Below, piece after piece: positions 42,517-51,235 of a stretch of 64,000 bases of DNA (the stretch's first letter is position 1; every line of letters begins with the position of its first letter). A program made the position numbers and the translations under genes. The DNA lies in contig NC_016935.1 in NCBI RefSeq assembly GCF_000250655.1, positions 113,501 through 177,500 on the forward strand. Direction: 5' to 3'. The notes below the pieces were generated by a model, which was not told the origin of the DNA, did not search any database, and worked only from the letters and a program-made list of their open reading frames with translations. The DNA is from Paenibacillus mucilaginosus 3016. Its GTDB lineage: Bacteria; Bacillota; Bacilli; Paenibacillales; NBRC-103111.

Positions 42517-45500
42517 TTACTTGGGGGAGCGGATCGTGACGGTCCCGGCCTCCCCGAAGTGAGTGATGGTGTAGATGCCGCGCGCCTCGTCGCCCTCGAT
42601 CCGCAGATCGGTGCCTTCGAACACCGGCTTCACCGGACTGTACAGCTGCACCTGCTGCATACCGTCCGCACCGAAGCGCAGGATCCGGGATTCATCCCGG
42701 GTCTCCAGCGTATAAGGCACGTTCACGCGGAGCAGGTGGAAGGCGGCGGTATCCTCCGCTGCGGTTGTCCCCGGCGGGGCGAAGCGGATCTCCGCCTGGT
42801 CGGGGACGCCGAGGTACAGCTTACCGCCGCGCGTATCGCGCACTTCGGCATCCGTGACGGCGTCCCGTGCGGCATAGGCCTGTCCGCGCTCCACGGCAAG
42901 CCCGAGCGTACCGCGGTATTCGGCGGCCTGCTGCGGGACGGCGGAAGCGTCGGCGCGGACCCGGAAGCGGGGCTCGGTTTCCTGCCCGAGCAGCCGTCTG
43001 GCCCGGTCCAGCAGCACTTCGCGCCAAGGCCGGTAGAGCTCGACCTCGGTGGTCATCGCATTCAGGAACGAGCGCGCCATCTGCGTTTCGGTCATGAAGT
43101 TATAACCGTATAGATTGCGCAGTCCGTCCAGGTACGTGACGAACTCGGTTAATTCGCCGACGCGAAGCGGGAAATGATATTCGATATGTTCGAAATAATC
43201 GACCGGCAGGTCTAGCGCCGCATAGGCGTCGAACAGGTCGGTCGTCGCGTAAGCTCCTTTGCGGAGGACCGGCGCCGGGGTATACAGCATCATCGGCTTC
43301 GTAAGCAGCGGCTCTCCGGACGGGTCGCTCATCAGGAACGGCAGCCCCCAGCTGTACTCGGGCCCAAGCCTCGGGTCATGCTCGGCATAAGACGGCTTGA
43401 AGCCGAAGTTGAACCAGATGCCGGCATCCCGCTCGTTATCGAGCGTCTGGACCCGGTCCGGGTTGTTTATGCGCCAGGTATGCTGGTTCGTGCCGGTGTG
43501 CTCCCATGGAATGCCGAGCTTCGCGAACGCCTGACGGTGAAGCTCGATCTCCTGGCGCTCCTGCTCGTCGCTGGTATAGTTATGCACGTATATGTGCGGG
43601 TACAGCTCGAGGGCGTTCGCGCGGCTGTAGTCGATGAATTCCTTGAGCTGCCCGGCATACGGGAAGCCCGGATCGTCGATCGGCTTCGGCATCCCGAACT
43701 CGAGCTGCCCGGCAATGAGGTCGTCGAGCCCGTCGCCGTTCAGGTCGGCCCAGAGCGGCACCGCGTTATGCCCGCCGACGAGCTCCCGGCCGCCGACCTG
43801 ATTCAGGGTCGCCGCCTCGATGGCGCCGTTCTCCGCCCAGGCGGGGTCGGCATTGGAGGAGCCGGTCTGCAGATACACGCGCAGGTCGCCTTCCAGGCCG
43901 CCGACCACCAGATCGAGCCGGCCATCCCCGTTCATGTCGTGCAGCGACGGGGCGGCGAACGGCTGGCCGGTGCGGACCGCCGGCTCGCCGCGGCCAAAGC
44001 TTAGCGCGCCTGTGCCCGCCGGCTGCCGCTCGCCGCGGTACAGCGTCACGGCGCCGGCGCCATCCCCGACCAGCAGGTCGGGGACGGCGTCGCCGGTGAC
44101 GTCGCCCACCGCGGCCGCCAGCGGGGCGGCGCCGCGCAGCACCGCTCCGCCCGCCGTAAGCGCGGCGGGCGCGGTGAACGTGCCGCCGGCTTCGCCGTAG
44201 GCGGCCGCGAGCGTGCCGTCCGGCCGGCCGATCACAAGATCCGCCCGACCGTCGGCGTTCAGATCGTACGCCGCAGCGCTGGCGTACTCGCCCACCGCGA
44301 GCGGCTCTCCGCCGGCGAGTCGCAGAGGCATGCGCGCCCCGAACCGCGGGGGCGCTGCGAGCCCTGCCGGCAGCTGCTGCCCGGCATAGGCCGCGTCGTC
44401 CGCGCCCAGGTTCGGGTACGCGCTCAGCGTGCCGTCGGCCGAGCCGACGATGAGGTCGGCCCGGCCGTCGCCGGTCACATCCGCCAGCGCGGGCGCCGCG
44501 CGGTACGGCAGGGTGATCGGATCCCCGAGCGACGGGGATCCCGGGTAGTAGGCGCCGCGGACGGCGCCGTCCGCGCCGATAAGGCGGGTGCCGCTCGAAT
44601 AGAACGAGTTCGGCGTTTCGCCGGCGAAGGCGGGCTTGTCGTTCGTGCCCGTGTTCAGGTGCACGACCACGCTCTCCTGCCAACGCTGCCAGGTGAACGC
44701 GGAGCGGACAAGCGAGAAGGACGGAATCTGGTTGTACTTCTTGAGCAGCTCCGTCCACTGGATGCCTTCCCCGTCACGGATCGCTTCCAGCGCCTCGAAG
44801 TGGTTCTGGTGGGCCATGGCGGGCCGGCCGTACGGGCCGTACGTCTTCTCGACGCTGTACCCGAGCTTCTCCTTCGAGACGAAGGCGGCGTACTCGCTGC
44901 GCAGCAGCGCGCTGCCCGCCGCGAAGGAGAAGTTGAACGAGGGCTCCGTCTTCAGCGCCAGCCGGTTGAAGTACTTGGCTCCCGTCACCGGCTGCAGCGA
45001 GGCGTTGCGCTCCGCTGCGAGGCGGTCGAAGCCGAGCGTGCCGTCCATCCCGCTGACGAGATCGTAGCCGGTCGGATAATACCGGCTGGGCAGCAGGGCC
45101 CCGCAGAAGAAGACGGTGCCTTCCCCGTAGCGGTTCAGTGTGAAGAGGGCGGTGCCATCCAGCGTCACCAGCGGCTGAGCCGTGCCCGGGACGATCCCCT
45201 GGCCCCAGGAGAAGCCGCTGAGCGTGCCGGCGGTGTCATGGCGCAGATACGTCTCGGTGAAGAGGCGCAGCAGCTGCTGGATGCCCTGCTCGTTCAGGCC
45301 GACGGCGGGATAAGCGAGAAGCCCCGTATCCTTGTCCGGCGGGGACAGCGCGGCGGCCTGCAGCTTTTCTTTGGGAGGCGCTTTGACGGGCGTCAGGGCC
45401 GCGGCGCCGAGCACCTCCAGCGGAAAGTCATCCGCGAATGCATTTTCAAGGAACAAATGCCCTCCCCCGGCGGCATAGTCCGCAAGCAGCTTCCGCTGCT

Positions 45501-45783
45501 CCCCGGTCAGGTGCCCGTCGAGGTTCGGGTCGAGAACAATCGTGTCGTAGGACCGCAGCTGCCGGGCGCCGAGCCCTTCCAGGCTGCGTCGTTCCAGCTT
45601 CAGGCCCGCTGCCGGCGATTGGCGCAGCTGGCTGTAGGCGGCGGTGTCGTAACGGTCGCCTTGCGTGGCGTACAGCATCCGGACCGTGAGTTCCTTCTCG
45701 GCGGTCCAGAGCAGAGCCGTCAGACCCGCGGCCACCAGAAGCAGAACGGCTGCCAGTGCTTTGCGGTGTCGTAGTAGGCTCAA
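42517..45783 (-). CDS. Large membrane-anchored FG-GAP/VCBS-repeat protein
   Basis: A 1088-residue extracytoplasmic protein. A signal anchor (ALAAVLLLVAAGLTALLW) leads into a glutaminase-like or ThuA-like fold (about 40-300: YDTIVLDPNLDGHLTGEQ, YAAGGGHLFLENAF). Five FG-GAP units with calcium-loop-like motifs (DVTGDGRAD, DLNADGRAD, DVTGDAVPD, DMNGDGRLD, DLNGDGLDD) lie at about 430-690. A C-terminal part of about 400 residues holds a possible deacetylase-like segment (LYPHIYVHNYTSDEQERQE) and a beta-sandwich end. TTG 45783, seven bases after GGGGGA, is chosen because an ATG at 45825 overlaps the -10 promoter element. It heads the Dlt-like cluster. Function unknown; it may bind or process the modified polymer. 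Confidence 0.72.
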   Translation of the reverse strand: MSLLRHRKALAAVLLLVAAGLTALLWTAEKELTVRMLYATQGDRYDTAAYSQLRQSPAAGLKLERRSLEGLGARQLRSYDTIVLDPNLDGHLTGEQRKLLADYAAGGGHLFLENAFADDFPLEVLGAAALTPVKAPPKEKLQAAALSPPDKDTGLLAYPAVGLNEQGIQQLLRLFTETYLRHDTAGTLSGFSWGQGIVPGTAQPLVTLDGTALFTLNRYGEGTVFFCGALLPSRYYPTGYDLVSGMDGTLGFDRLAAERNASLQPVTGAKYFNRLALKTEPSFNFSFAAGSALLRSEYAAFVSKEKLGYSVEKTYGPYGRPAMAHQNHFEALEAIRDGEGIQWTELLKKYNQIPSFSLVRSAFTWQRWQESVVVHLNTGTNDKPAFAGETPNSFYSSGTRLIGADGAVRGAYYPGSPSLGDPITLPYRAAPALADVTGDGRADLIVGSADGTLSAYPNLGADDAAYAGQQLPAGLAAPPRFGARMPLRLAGGEPLAVGEYASAAAYDLNADGRADLVIGRPDGTLAAAYGEAGGTFTAPAALTAGGAVLRGAAPLAAAVGDVTGDAVPDLLVGDGAGAVTLYRGERQPAGTGALSFGRGEPAVRTGQPFAAPSLHDMNGDGRLDLVVGGLEGDLRVYLQTGSSNADPAWAENGAIEAATLNQVGGRELVGGHNAVPLWADLNGDGLDDLIAGQLEFGMPKPIDDPGFPYAGQLKEFIDYSRANALELYPHIYVHNYTSDEQERQEIELHRQAFAKLGIPWEHTGTNQHTWRINNPDRVQTLDNERDAGIWFNFGFKPSYAEHDPRLGPEYSWGLPFLMSDPSGEPLLTKPMMLYTPAPVLRKGAYATTDLFDAYAALDLPVDYFEHIEYHFPLRVGELTEFVTYLDGLRNLYGYNFMTETQMARSFLNAMTTEVELYRPWREVLLDRARRLLGQETEPRFRVRADASAVPQQAAEYRGTLGLAVERGQAYAARDAVTDAEVRDTRGGKLYLGVPDQAEIRFAPPGTTAAEDTAAFHLLRVNVPYTLETRDESRILRFGADGMQQVQLYSPVKPVFEGTDLRIEGDEARGIYTITHFGEAGTVTIRSPK

Positions 45784-45823
45784 TTCTAATCCCCCATACC
45801 AGGCTGGGCTTAATTCCTCTGAC

Positions 45824-45854
45824 ATTATAGCACGGATGGGCCTTTTTGGTGAAA
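45824..45854 (-). promoter_or_regulatory. Promoter of the Dlt-like cluster
   Basis: On the minus strand a perfect TATAAT (45829-45824) has TTTCAC or TTCACC 18-19 bases upstream (45854-45848). It lies about 40 bases before the TTG start. No other gene is seen between it and the divergent U32 gene. Confidence 0.55.
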
Positions 45855-46033
45855 TGATACAGGGGGAAACCGCCGCCTCGTTAGGGACATCCCCAGGTGG
45901 GTCAAACCGGCCGTTCCCTGTCCCTCCTCTTCGGTCCCCGGGTCGCTGGAACAGGGGTCCATGGTTTATAGTAGGCATTTCTGGTACACTATGAGAAAAG
46001 GGTTCTAAACTTTCCGGAGGTAATGATTACATC

Positions 46034-48553
46034 ATGCGTGACATTCGCAAAAGCGATATCGAGCTGCTGGCTCCTGCAGGGGATTGGGATTGTTTGCGGG
46101 CGGCCGTGGCGAACGGGGCGGACGCGGTCTTTTTCGGCGTGGAGAAGTTCAACGCCAGGGCGCGCGCCCATAATTTTCATACGGACGAGCTGCCGGATAT
46201 CATATCGTTCCTGCACCGCTATGGGGTGAAGGGGTTTTTGACGTTTAACATATTGGTCTTTGAAGAAGAACTGGAGAGCGCCAAAGAGCTCATCGAAGCC
46301 TGTATTGACGCCGGCGTGGATGCAGTCATCGTGCAGGACCTCGGTCTGGTCAAGATGATCCGCGAGCTCTCGCCGGATTTCCCGATTCACGGCTCGACCC
46401 AGATGACGATCACCTCGCCGGAGGCCGTCGAGTTCACGAAGCCGTTCGATATCGAGCGGGTCGTGCTTGGCCGCGAGAACAATCTGAAGCAGATCAAGAC
46501 GATCGGCGACCAGGCGAAGCTTCCGATGGAGGTGTTCGTGCACGGCGCGCTCTGCGTGTCCTATTCCGGACAGTGCCTGACCTCCGAGATGTGGGGAGGC
46601 CGTTCGGCGAACCGCGGGGAGTGCGCACAGGCATGCCGTCTGCCGTATGACCTCATGGTCGACGGCGAGCACAAGCCGATGGGCGACATCGCCTATCTCC
46701 TGTCGCCGAAGGACCTGGCGGCGCTTGAGCTCGTTCCGGAGCTGATCGAAGCGGGCGTGACCTCGTTCAAGATCGAAGGGCGTCTGAAGAGCCCCGAGTA
46801 TGTGGCGAACGTGGTAAGCAAGTACCGCAAGGCGATCGACCGGTATTTCGACGGGGAGAACCCGAGGCCGACGAAGGAAGAGCTGCGCGAGCTCGAGCAG
46901 AGCTTCTCGCGCGGATTTACGCACGGCTTCCTCGAGGGCACGAACAACAAGCAGCTCGTGGAGGGCACCTATCCGAAGAGCCGCGGCGTGTATCTCGGCC
47001 GCGTGAAGCAGATCCTGCGCGACGGCGTCGTCTGCGAGCTGGAAGCGCCGCTGAAGCGGGGCGACGGCATCGTGTTCGACGCGGGCGACCCGACGAAGAA
47101 GGAAGAGGGCGGCCGCGTGTACGACCTGCGCCGCAAGGGCGTCAAGTTCGAAGGCGAAGCGCCGGGCGGGGAGATCGAGATCATCCCGGGCCGCAATGAC
47201 GTGGCGCTCGCGCGCCTGCACGTCGGCGACCGGATCTGGAAGACGAACGATCCGCATCTCGACAAGCGCCTGCGCCAGACGTTCGAGACGGACAAGCCTT
47301 ACCGTACGTTCCCTGTGCATGTACGCGTGACGGGAGCGGCCGGCCAGCCGCTGAAGAGCGTCTGGACGGATACGATTCTCGGGAACACGGTCACCGTAGA
47401 GTCCGAGCTGCCGCTGGCTGTGGCCGAGAAGCGCCCGATGACCGCGGAGCTGTTCGAGGAGCAGTTCGGCCGGCTCGGCGGCACGGTGTTCGAGCTCGCC
47501 GGCGTCGATGTCCAGCTGGCCGGCGATCTGATCGTGCCGATGCGCGAGCTGAACTCGATGCGCCGGGAAGCGGCGGAGCGGCTGCTGGAGCTGCGCGAGA
47601 AGCCGCCGGCGTACATCAAGCGCTCCGTCGGTGCCTACGATGACGCACCGCTGACACCTCCTGTGTCCGCTCTGCCGTCAGGAGGGAAAGCGCAGGCCCG
47701 TTTGACCGTGCTCTGCCGGTCGCTCGAGCAGGTGGTCGAAGCCTGCCGGTCGGACATCGACATGGTGTATGCGGACTTTGAATTCATCAAGCAGTTCCCG
47801 GCCGCGGTGGAAGCCGCCCATGCCGCAGGCAAGCGCATCGCGCTGGCCACGCCGCGGATTCATATGCCGGGGGAGACGGGCTACTTCAAGAACATCCTGA
47901 ATCTGGGCCCGGATGCGGTGCTCGTGCGCAATACGGGAGCGGTCTACTGGTTCCTGCGCTACTTCGCCGAGCATCCGTCCGAGAAGCGTCCGATGCTCAT
48001 CGGCGACTTCTCGCTGAACGTGGCCAACCACAAGGCCGTATCCTTGTTCCGGGAAGCCGGACTCGACCGGGTCACGCCGTCCTACGATCTCAACGTCCAG
48101 CAGATGGTGGACCTGCTCCGGCGGAGCGACACTTCGACATTAGAAGTGGTCATTCATCAGCATCTGCCAATGTTCCACACGGAACATTGCGTGTACTGCA
48201 CGTTCATGAGCCCGGGCACGAACTATACGAACTGCGGGCGTCCGTGCGAAGAGCAGCGGGCCTCGCTGAGAGACCGTGTCGGCTTCTCCCACCCGGTACG
48301 GGTGGACGAAGGCTGCCGCAACACGGTGTACAATGCCATCGACCAGTCGGGGGCGGAGTATCTCAAGGACTTCATGGAGCTCGGGGTGTCCACCTTCCGC
48401 GTGGAATTCCTGGAGGAGTCCGCAGAGAAAGTGCGTGAGGTCCTGGGTCTGTACGGGCGGGCGCTGCGCGGCGAGATCAGCGGCACCCAGGTGTGGAAGA
48501 CGCTGAAGTCCACGAACCAGCTCGGCGTCACCCGCGGGCAGCTTGTAAAATAA
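46034..48553 (+). CDS. U32 family protein with DUF3656 (RlhA-like)
   Basis: An 839-residue member of the U32 'peptidase' family. The N-terminal U32 domain has IELLAPAGDWDCLRAAVANG, QDLGLVKMI and the cysteine cluster CVSYSGQC...CAQAC. A DUF3656 middle part and a C-terminal half with HCVYC and NCGRPCEE follow. Relatives such as E. coli RlhA hydroxylate 23S rRNA C2501 and use iron-sulfur chemistry; true protease activity is doubtful. The length fits the long RlhA type, not the short TrhP type. The only in-frame start is ATG 46034, with GGAGG 14 bases upstream. Confidence 0.85.
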   Translation: MRDIRKSDIELLAPAGDWDCLRAAVANGADAVFFGVEKFNARARAHNFHTDELPDIISFLHRYGVKGFLTFNILVFEEELESAKELIEACIDAGVDAVIVQDLGLVKMIRELSPDFPIHGSTQMTITSPEAVEFTKPFDIERVVLGRENNLKQIKTIGDQAKLPMEVFVHGALCVSYSGQCLTSEMWGGRSANRGECAQACRLPYDLMVDGEHKPMGDIAYLLSPKDLAALELVPELIEAGVTSFKIEGRLKSPEYVANVVSKYRKAIDRYFDGENPRPTKEELRELEQSFSRGFTHGFLEGTNNKQLVEGTYPKSRGVYLGRVKQILRDGVVCELEAPLKRGDGIVFDAGDPTKKEEGGRVYDLRRKGVKFEGEAPGGEIEIIPGRNDVALARLHVGDRIWKTNDPHLDKRLRQTFETDKPYRTFPVHVRVTGAAGQPLKSVWTDTILGNTVTVESELPLAVAEKRPMTAELFEEQFGRLGGTVFELAGVDVQLAGDLIVPMRELNSMRREAAERLLELREKPPAYIKRSVGAYDDAPLTPPVSALPSGGKAQARLTVLCRSLEQVVEACRSDIDMVYADFEFIKQFPAAVEAAHAAGKRIALATPRIHMPGETGYFKNILNLGPDAVLVRNTGAVYWFLRYFAEHPSEKRPMLIGDFSLNVANHKAVSLFREAGLDRVTPSYDLNVQQMVDLLRRSDTSTLEVVIHQHLPMFHTEHCVYCTFMSPGTNYTNCGRPCEEQRASLRDRVGFSHPVRVDEGCRNTVYNAIDQSGAEYLKDFMELGVSTFRVEFLEESAEKVREVLGLYGRALRGEISGTQVWKTLKSTNQLGVTRGQLVK

Positions 48554-48556
48554 GGT

Positions 48557-48608
48557 AAGCGCCGTTTTCGGAAAGCAGGAGCTTTCGGAAGGCGGCGTTT
48601 TTTTTCGT
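48557..48608 (+). terminator. Intrinsic terminator after U32 gene
   Basis: CGCCG...GAAAGC pairs with GCTTTC...CGGCG (about 48562-48597), followed by eight T residues. Confidence 0.85.
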
Positions 48609-48797
48609 CTGCCCTCTTTCCCGATCCTCCCCTAAAGAAAATATTAGGTAGAAGAGGGCTCCCGGCAGCCGCAATCCCGTATCCAAAACCAATGGTTCCC
48701 TGTAAGATATAGGCAGGGGTTATTTTCCAAAATCGTACGGAAAGGGCAGCGTTGGGCAAGAGCTTGCAGCCGGGAGCTGGAGAGGACGGGACATAAG

Positions 48798-49169
48798 ATG
48801 AAGAGAGCATCAAGAAGCATGTTGGTCTTCGGCGTATATCTGCTTGTACTGGGTCTGCTGCTGTTTCTGCTGCCCGGTCCGCTGAGGGAACTGCTGGGGA
48901 TTGAAGAGGTGCCCAAGGTATGGCTTCGTTTTATCGGCGAACTGCTGGCCTTCCTCGGAGGCTATTATGTGCTCGCAGCGCGCAAAGGATGGTATGAGTT
49001 CTTCCGGCTTTCGGTTTGGCTGCGGGCGCTGGTCTTCATCTCCGTAACCGGTTTTGTGCTGGGGAAGGCGATGCCCGTCGTGTTTGTCCCTTTGGGTCTC
49101 ATCGATCTGGCCGGAGCCGCTTGGACGGGATGGGCCATGAAACGGGAGCCCCGGGAACAGAAGCATTGA
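48798..49169 (+). CDS. Small polytopic membrane protein of unknown function
   Basis: A 123-residue protein with four hydrophobic segments (MLVFGVYLLVLGLLLFLLPG, WLRFIGELLAFLGGYYVLA, ALVFISVTGFVLGKAM, VVFVPLGLIDLAGAAW) and a charged C-terminus. I do not recognise a specific family. A GGAGAGGACGGG stretch precedes the ATG. It stands alone between a terminator and the ABC exporter operon, 259 bases from the next gene. That gap (49170-49428) is AT-rich and probably promoter-bearing, but no confident hexamers are called. Confidence 0.65.
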   Translation: MKRASRSMLVFGVYLLVLGLLLFLLPGPLRELLGIEEVPKVWLRFIGELLAFLGGYYVLAARKGWYEFFRLSVWLRALVFISVTGFVLGKAMPVVFVPLGLIDLAGAAWTGWAMKREPREQKH

Positions 49170-49428
49170 GCGGATGAAGCGATTCCCTGAAGTGAATAGA
49201 TAACAGGAAGGACACCGGTTCCCCTCGGGAATGCGGTGTTTTTGGCATGCCCTTTGCTGACCTCGACACACTTTTGTCACAATTTAGACACAAATTTTTA
49301 ATCTCTTTTTCAGGTGAAGTTAAGGTTGCCTTAGGATTGCACTTGTATAGTGGCTTTGGTTAAGGCGGGCCTAAGTTGGATATGGCTTGATAGTGAAGGA
49401 ATTTGTGGGACGAATGGAGGTTTTGACC

Positions 49429-50514
49429 GTGCTTGAGGTCAAAGGAGTCAGCAAATTATACGAGAACCAGAGAGGGGTCCGGAACATCGATTTTTCGATG
49501 AACCGCGGGGAGATTGTCGGGTTTCTCGGTCCGAACGGGGCTGGCAAAACAACGACGATGCGGATGATCACCGGCTATTTGAACCCGACGCACGGCAGCA
49601 TCACGATCGACGGCCTGTCGATGGCCGAGCATTCGAAGAAGGCCCGGCAGAAGATCGGCTATCTGCCGGAGACACCACCGCTCTATCCCGAGATGACGGT
49701 GTCCGCCTATCTCCAGTTTATTGCGGACCTGAGGGACATTCCTGCCAGAGACCAGAAGCGGCGGATCGGGGAAGTGATCGAGCGGCTCGGGCTGCAGGGA
49801 CGGGAGCGGCAGATCATCCGGAGCCTCTCCAAGGGCTATAAGCAGCGGATCGGCCTGGCGCAGGCGATTCTGCACAATCCGGACCTGCTCGTGCTCGACG
49901 AGCCGACGTCCGGTCTCGATCCGAAACAGATCATCGAGATCCGCCAGCTGATCCGTGAGCTGGGGGAGAACCATACCGTGCTGCTCTCCACGCACATCCT
50001 GCCGGAGATCAATACGCTGTGCAACCGCGTGCTGATCATTAACGGCGGGCAGATCGTGCTGGACGGCCAGCCGGATCAGCTCGCCAATTCCATGGGCGAG
50101 ACGTTTGAGGTGTCGCTGGAGGTCCGCGGTCCGCGCGAAGCCGTGCTGGCCGAGCTCGCTTCGGTGCCGGGGGTGGGCAGCGTGCGGGAGCTGGGCGCCG
50201 AGGGAGCGCAGACGGCGTCCGCAGCACTGCCTGAGGTCGAAGCGGCGGAGCTCCCGGCTGCAGACCTGGCAGGTCAGCCTGCGGACGCTGCCGCCGCCCC
50301 AGCCAGCGTGAAGGTGATCGTCACCTCCAGCGACCGTGAGGATATCCGGGAAGCGCTGTTCTACCGGCTGGCGGAGAAGCGCTATCCGATCCTTACCATG
50401 AAGCGGGAGAGCCTCAGTCTCGAGGAGATCTTCCTGAAGCTGACGACAAGCGAATCGCTGGAGAGCGCGGCTGCGGCCGAGACGAACGAGGGGGAGGTGA
50501 AGGAGCATGCGTAG
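49429..50514 (+). CDS. ABC transporter ATP-binding protein (Gld/ABC-2 type)
   Basis: A 361-residue ATPase of an ABC-2 exporter. Walker A GPNGAGKTT, a signature variant LSKGYKQRIG, Walker B LLVLDEPTSGLDP and the H-loop STHILPE are intact. A C-terminal extension of about 130 residues, Ala/Glu-rich in the middle (AAELPAADLAGQPADAAA), precedes a domain common to GldA/NatA-type ATPases. The start is GTG 49429 with GGAGG seven bases upstream. Its end overlaps the permease start by 8 bases. Confidence 0.93.
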   Translation: MLEVKGVSKLYENQRGVRNIDFSMNRGEIVGFLGPNGAGKTTTMRMITGYLNPTHGSITIDGLSMAEHSKKARQKIGYLPETPPLYPEMTVSAYLQFIADLRDIPARDQKRRIGEVIERLGLQGRERQIIRSLSKGYKQRIGLAQAILHNPDLLVLDEPTSGLDPKQIIEIRQLIRELGENHTVLLSTHILPEINTLCNRVLIINGGQIVLDGQPDQLANSMGETFEVSLEVRGPREAVLAELASVPGVGSVRELGAEGAQTASAALPEVEAAELPAADLAGQPADAAAAPASVKVIVTSSDREDIREALFYRLAEKRYPILTMKRESLSLEEIFLKLTTSESLESAAAAETNEGEVKEHA

Positions 50515-51220
50515 AATGATGGCCATGACGAAGAAGGAGCTTCAGCATTATTTCTACTCGCCGATCGCTTATGCGGCGTTCGCGTTCTTTTTCCTCATTG
50601 CGGGCTACTTCTTCAGTGCGAACTTCCTGTATCCGCCTTATTATGTGGACGTGCGCCCGATCTTCGGCTCGACGACGTTCGTATTCCTCTTCATCATCCC
50701 GCTGTTGACGATGCGGCTGGTTTCCGACGAGCTGCGCCAGGGCACCGATGAGCTTCTGCTGACTTCACCCGTATCGCTGACGGAGATTGTGCTCGGCAAG
50801 TACCTCGCCGCCGTCGTCGTGCAGCTGCTGCTCGTCGTGGGCAGCCTCATCTATCCGCTGATTCTCAGCGCCTTCGGGGAGCTGGACCAGCCGGTGCTGT
50901 GGATGTCGTACCTCGCGATGTTCCTGATGGGAGCGGCGATGATGGCCGTCGGCCTGTTCGCTTCCTCGCTGTCGGCGCACCAGATGGTATCGGGCATTAT
51001 CGGGTTTGCGATTCTGCTCGTGTTCTGGACGATTGAGTGGCTTGGCGATACTGTGGGCGGCAGGATCAAGGACTATCTGGGCCTGTTCTCGATTGTGGGG
51101 CGCACGAGCGACCTGCAGAAGGGCGTGCTCGACTTCGCGGACGTCCTGTTCTATGTGACGCTGATCGCGGTGTTCCTGCTGCTGAGCATCCAGGTGCTCG
51201 AACGCAAACGCTGGAGATAA
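50507..51220 (+). CDS. ABC-2 type permease (GldF-like)
   Basis: A 237-residue membrane protein with six hydrophobic segments and the family motif IIPLLTMRLVSDELRQGTDELLLTSPV. This is the GldF/NosY-like permease type that in Bacteroidetes is required for gliding; in Firmicutes the exported substrate is unknown. It overlaps the ATPase gene, and is followed after 15 bases by the GldG-like gene. Confidence 0.92.
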   Translation: MRRMMAMTKKELQHYFYSPIAYAAFAFFFLIAGYFFSANFLYPPYYVDVRPIFGSTTFVFLFIIPLLTMRLVSDELRQGTDELLLTSPVSLTEIVLGKYLAAVVVQLLLVVGSLIYPLILSAFGELDQPVLWMSYLAMFLMGAAMMAVGLFASSLSAHQMVSGIIGFAILLVFWTIEWLGDTVGGRIKDYLGLFSIVGRTSDLQKGVLDFADVLFYVTLIAVFLLLSIQVLERKRWR

Positions 51221-51235
51221 AGGGGGAAGAGGCAA

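Noticed and set aside
45784..45978. N-terminal extension of the FG-GAP protein
   Set aside because: The candidate ATG overlaps the -10 promoter element and has no ribosome site; TTG 45783 has a good one.
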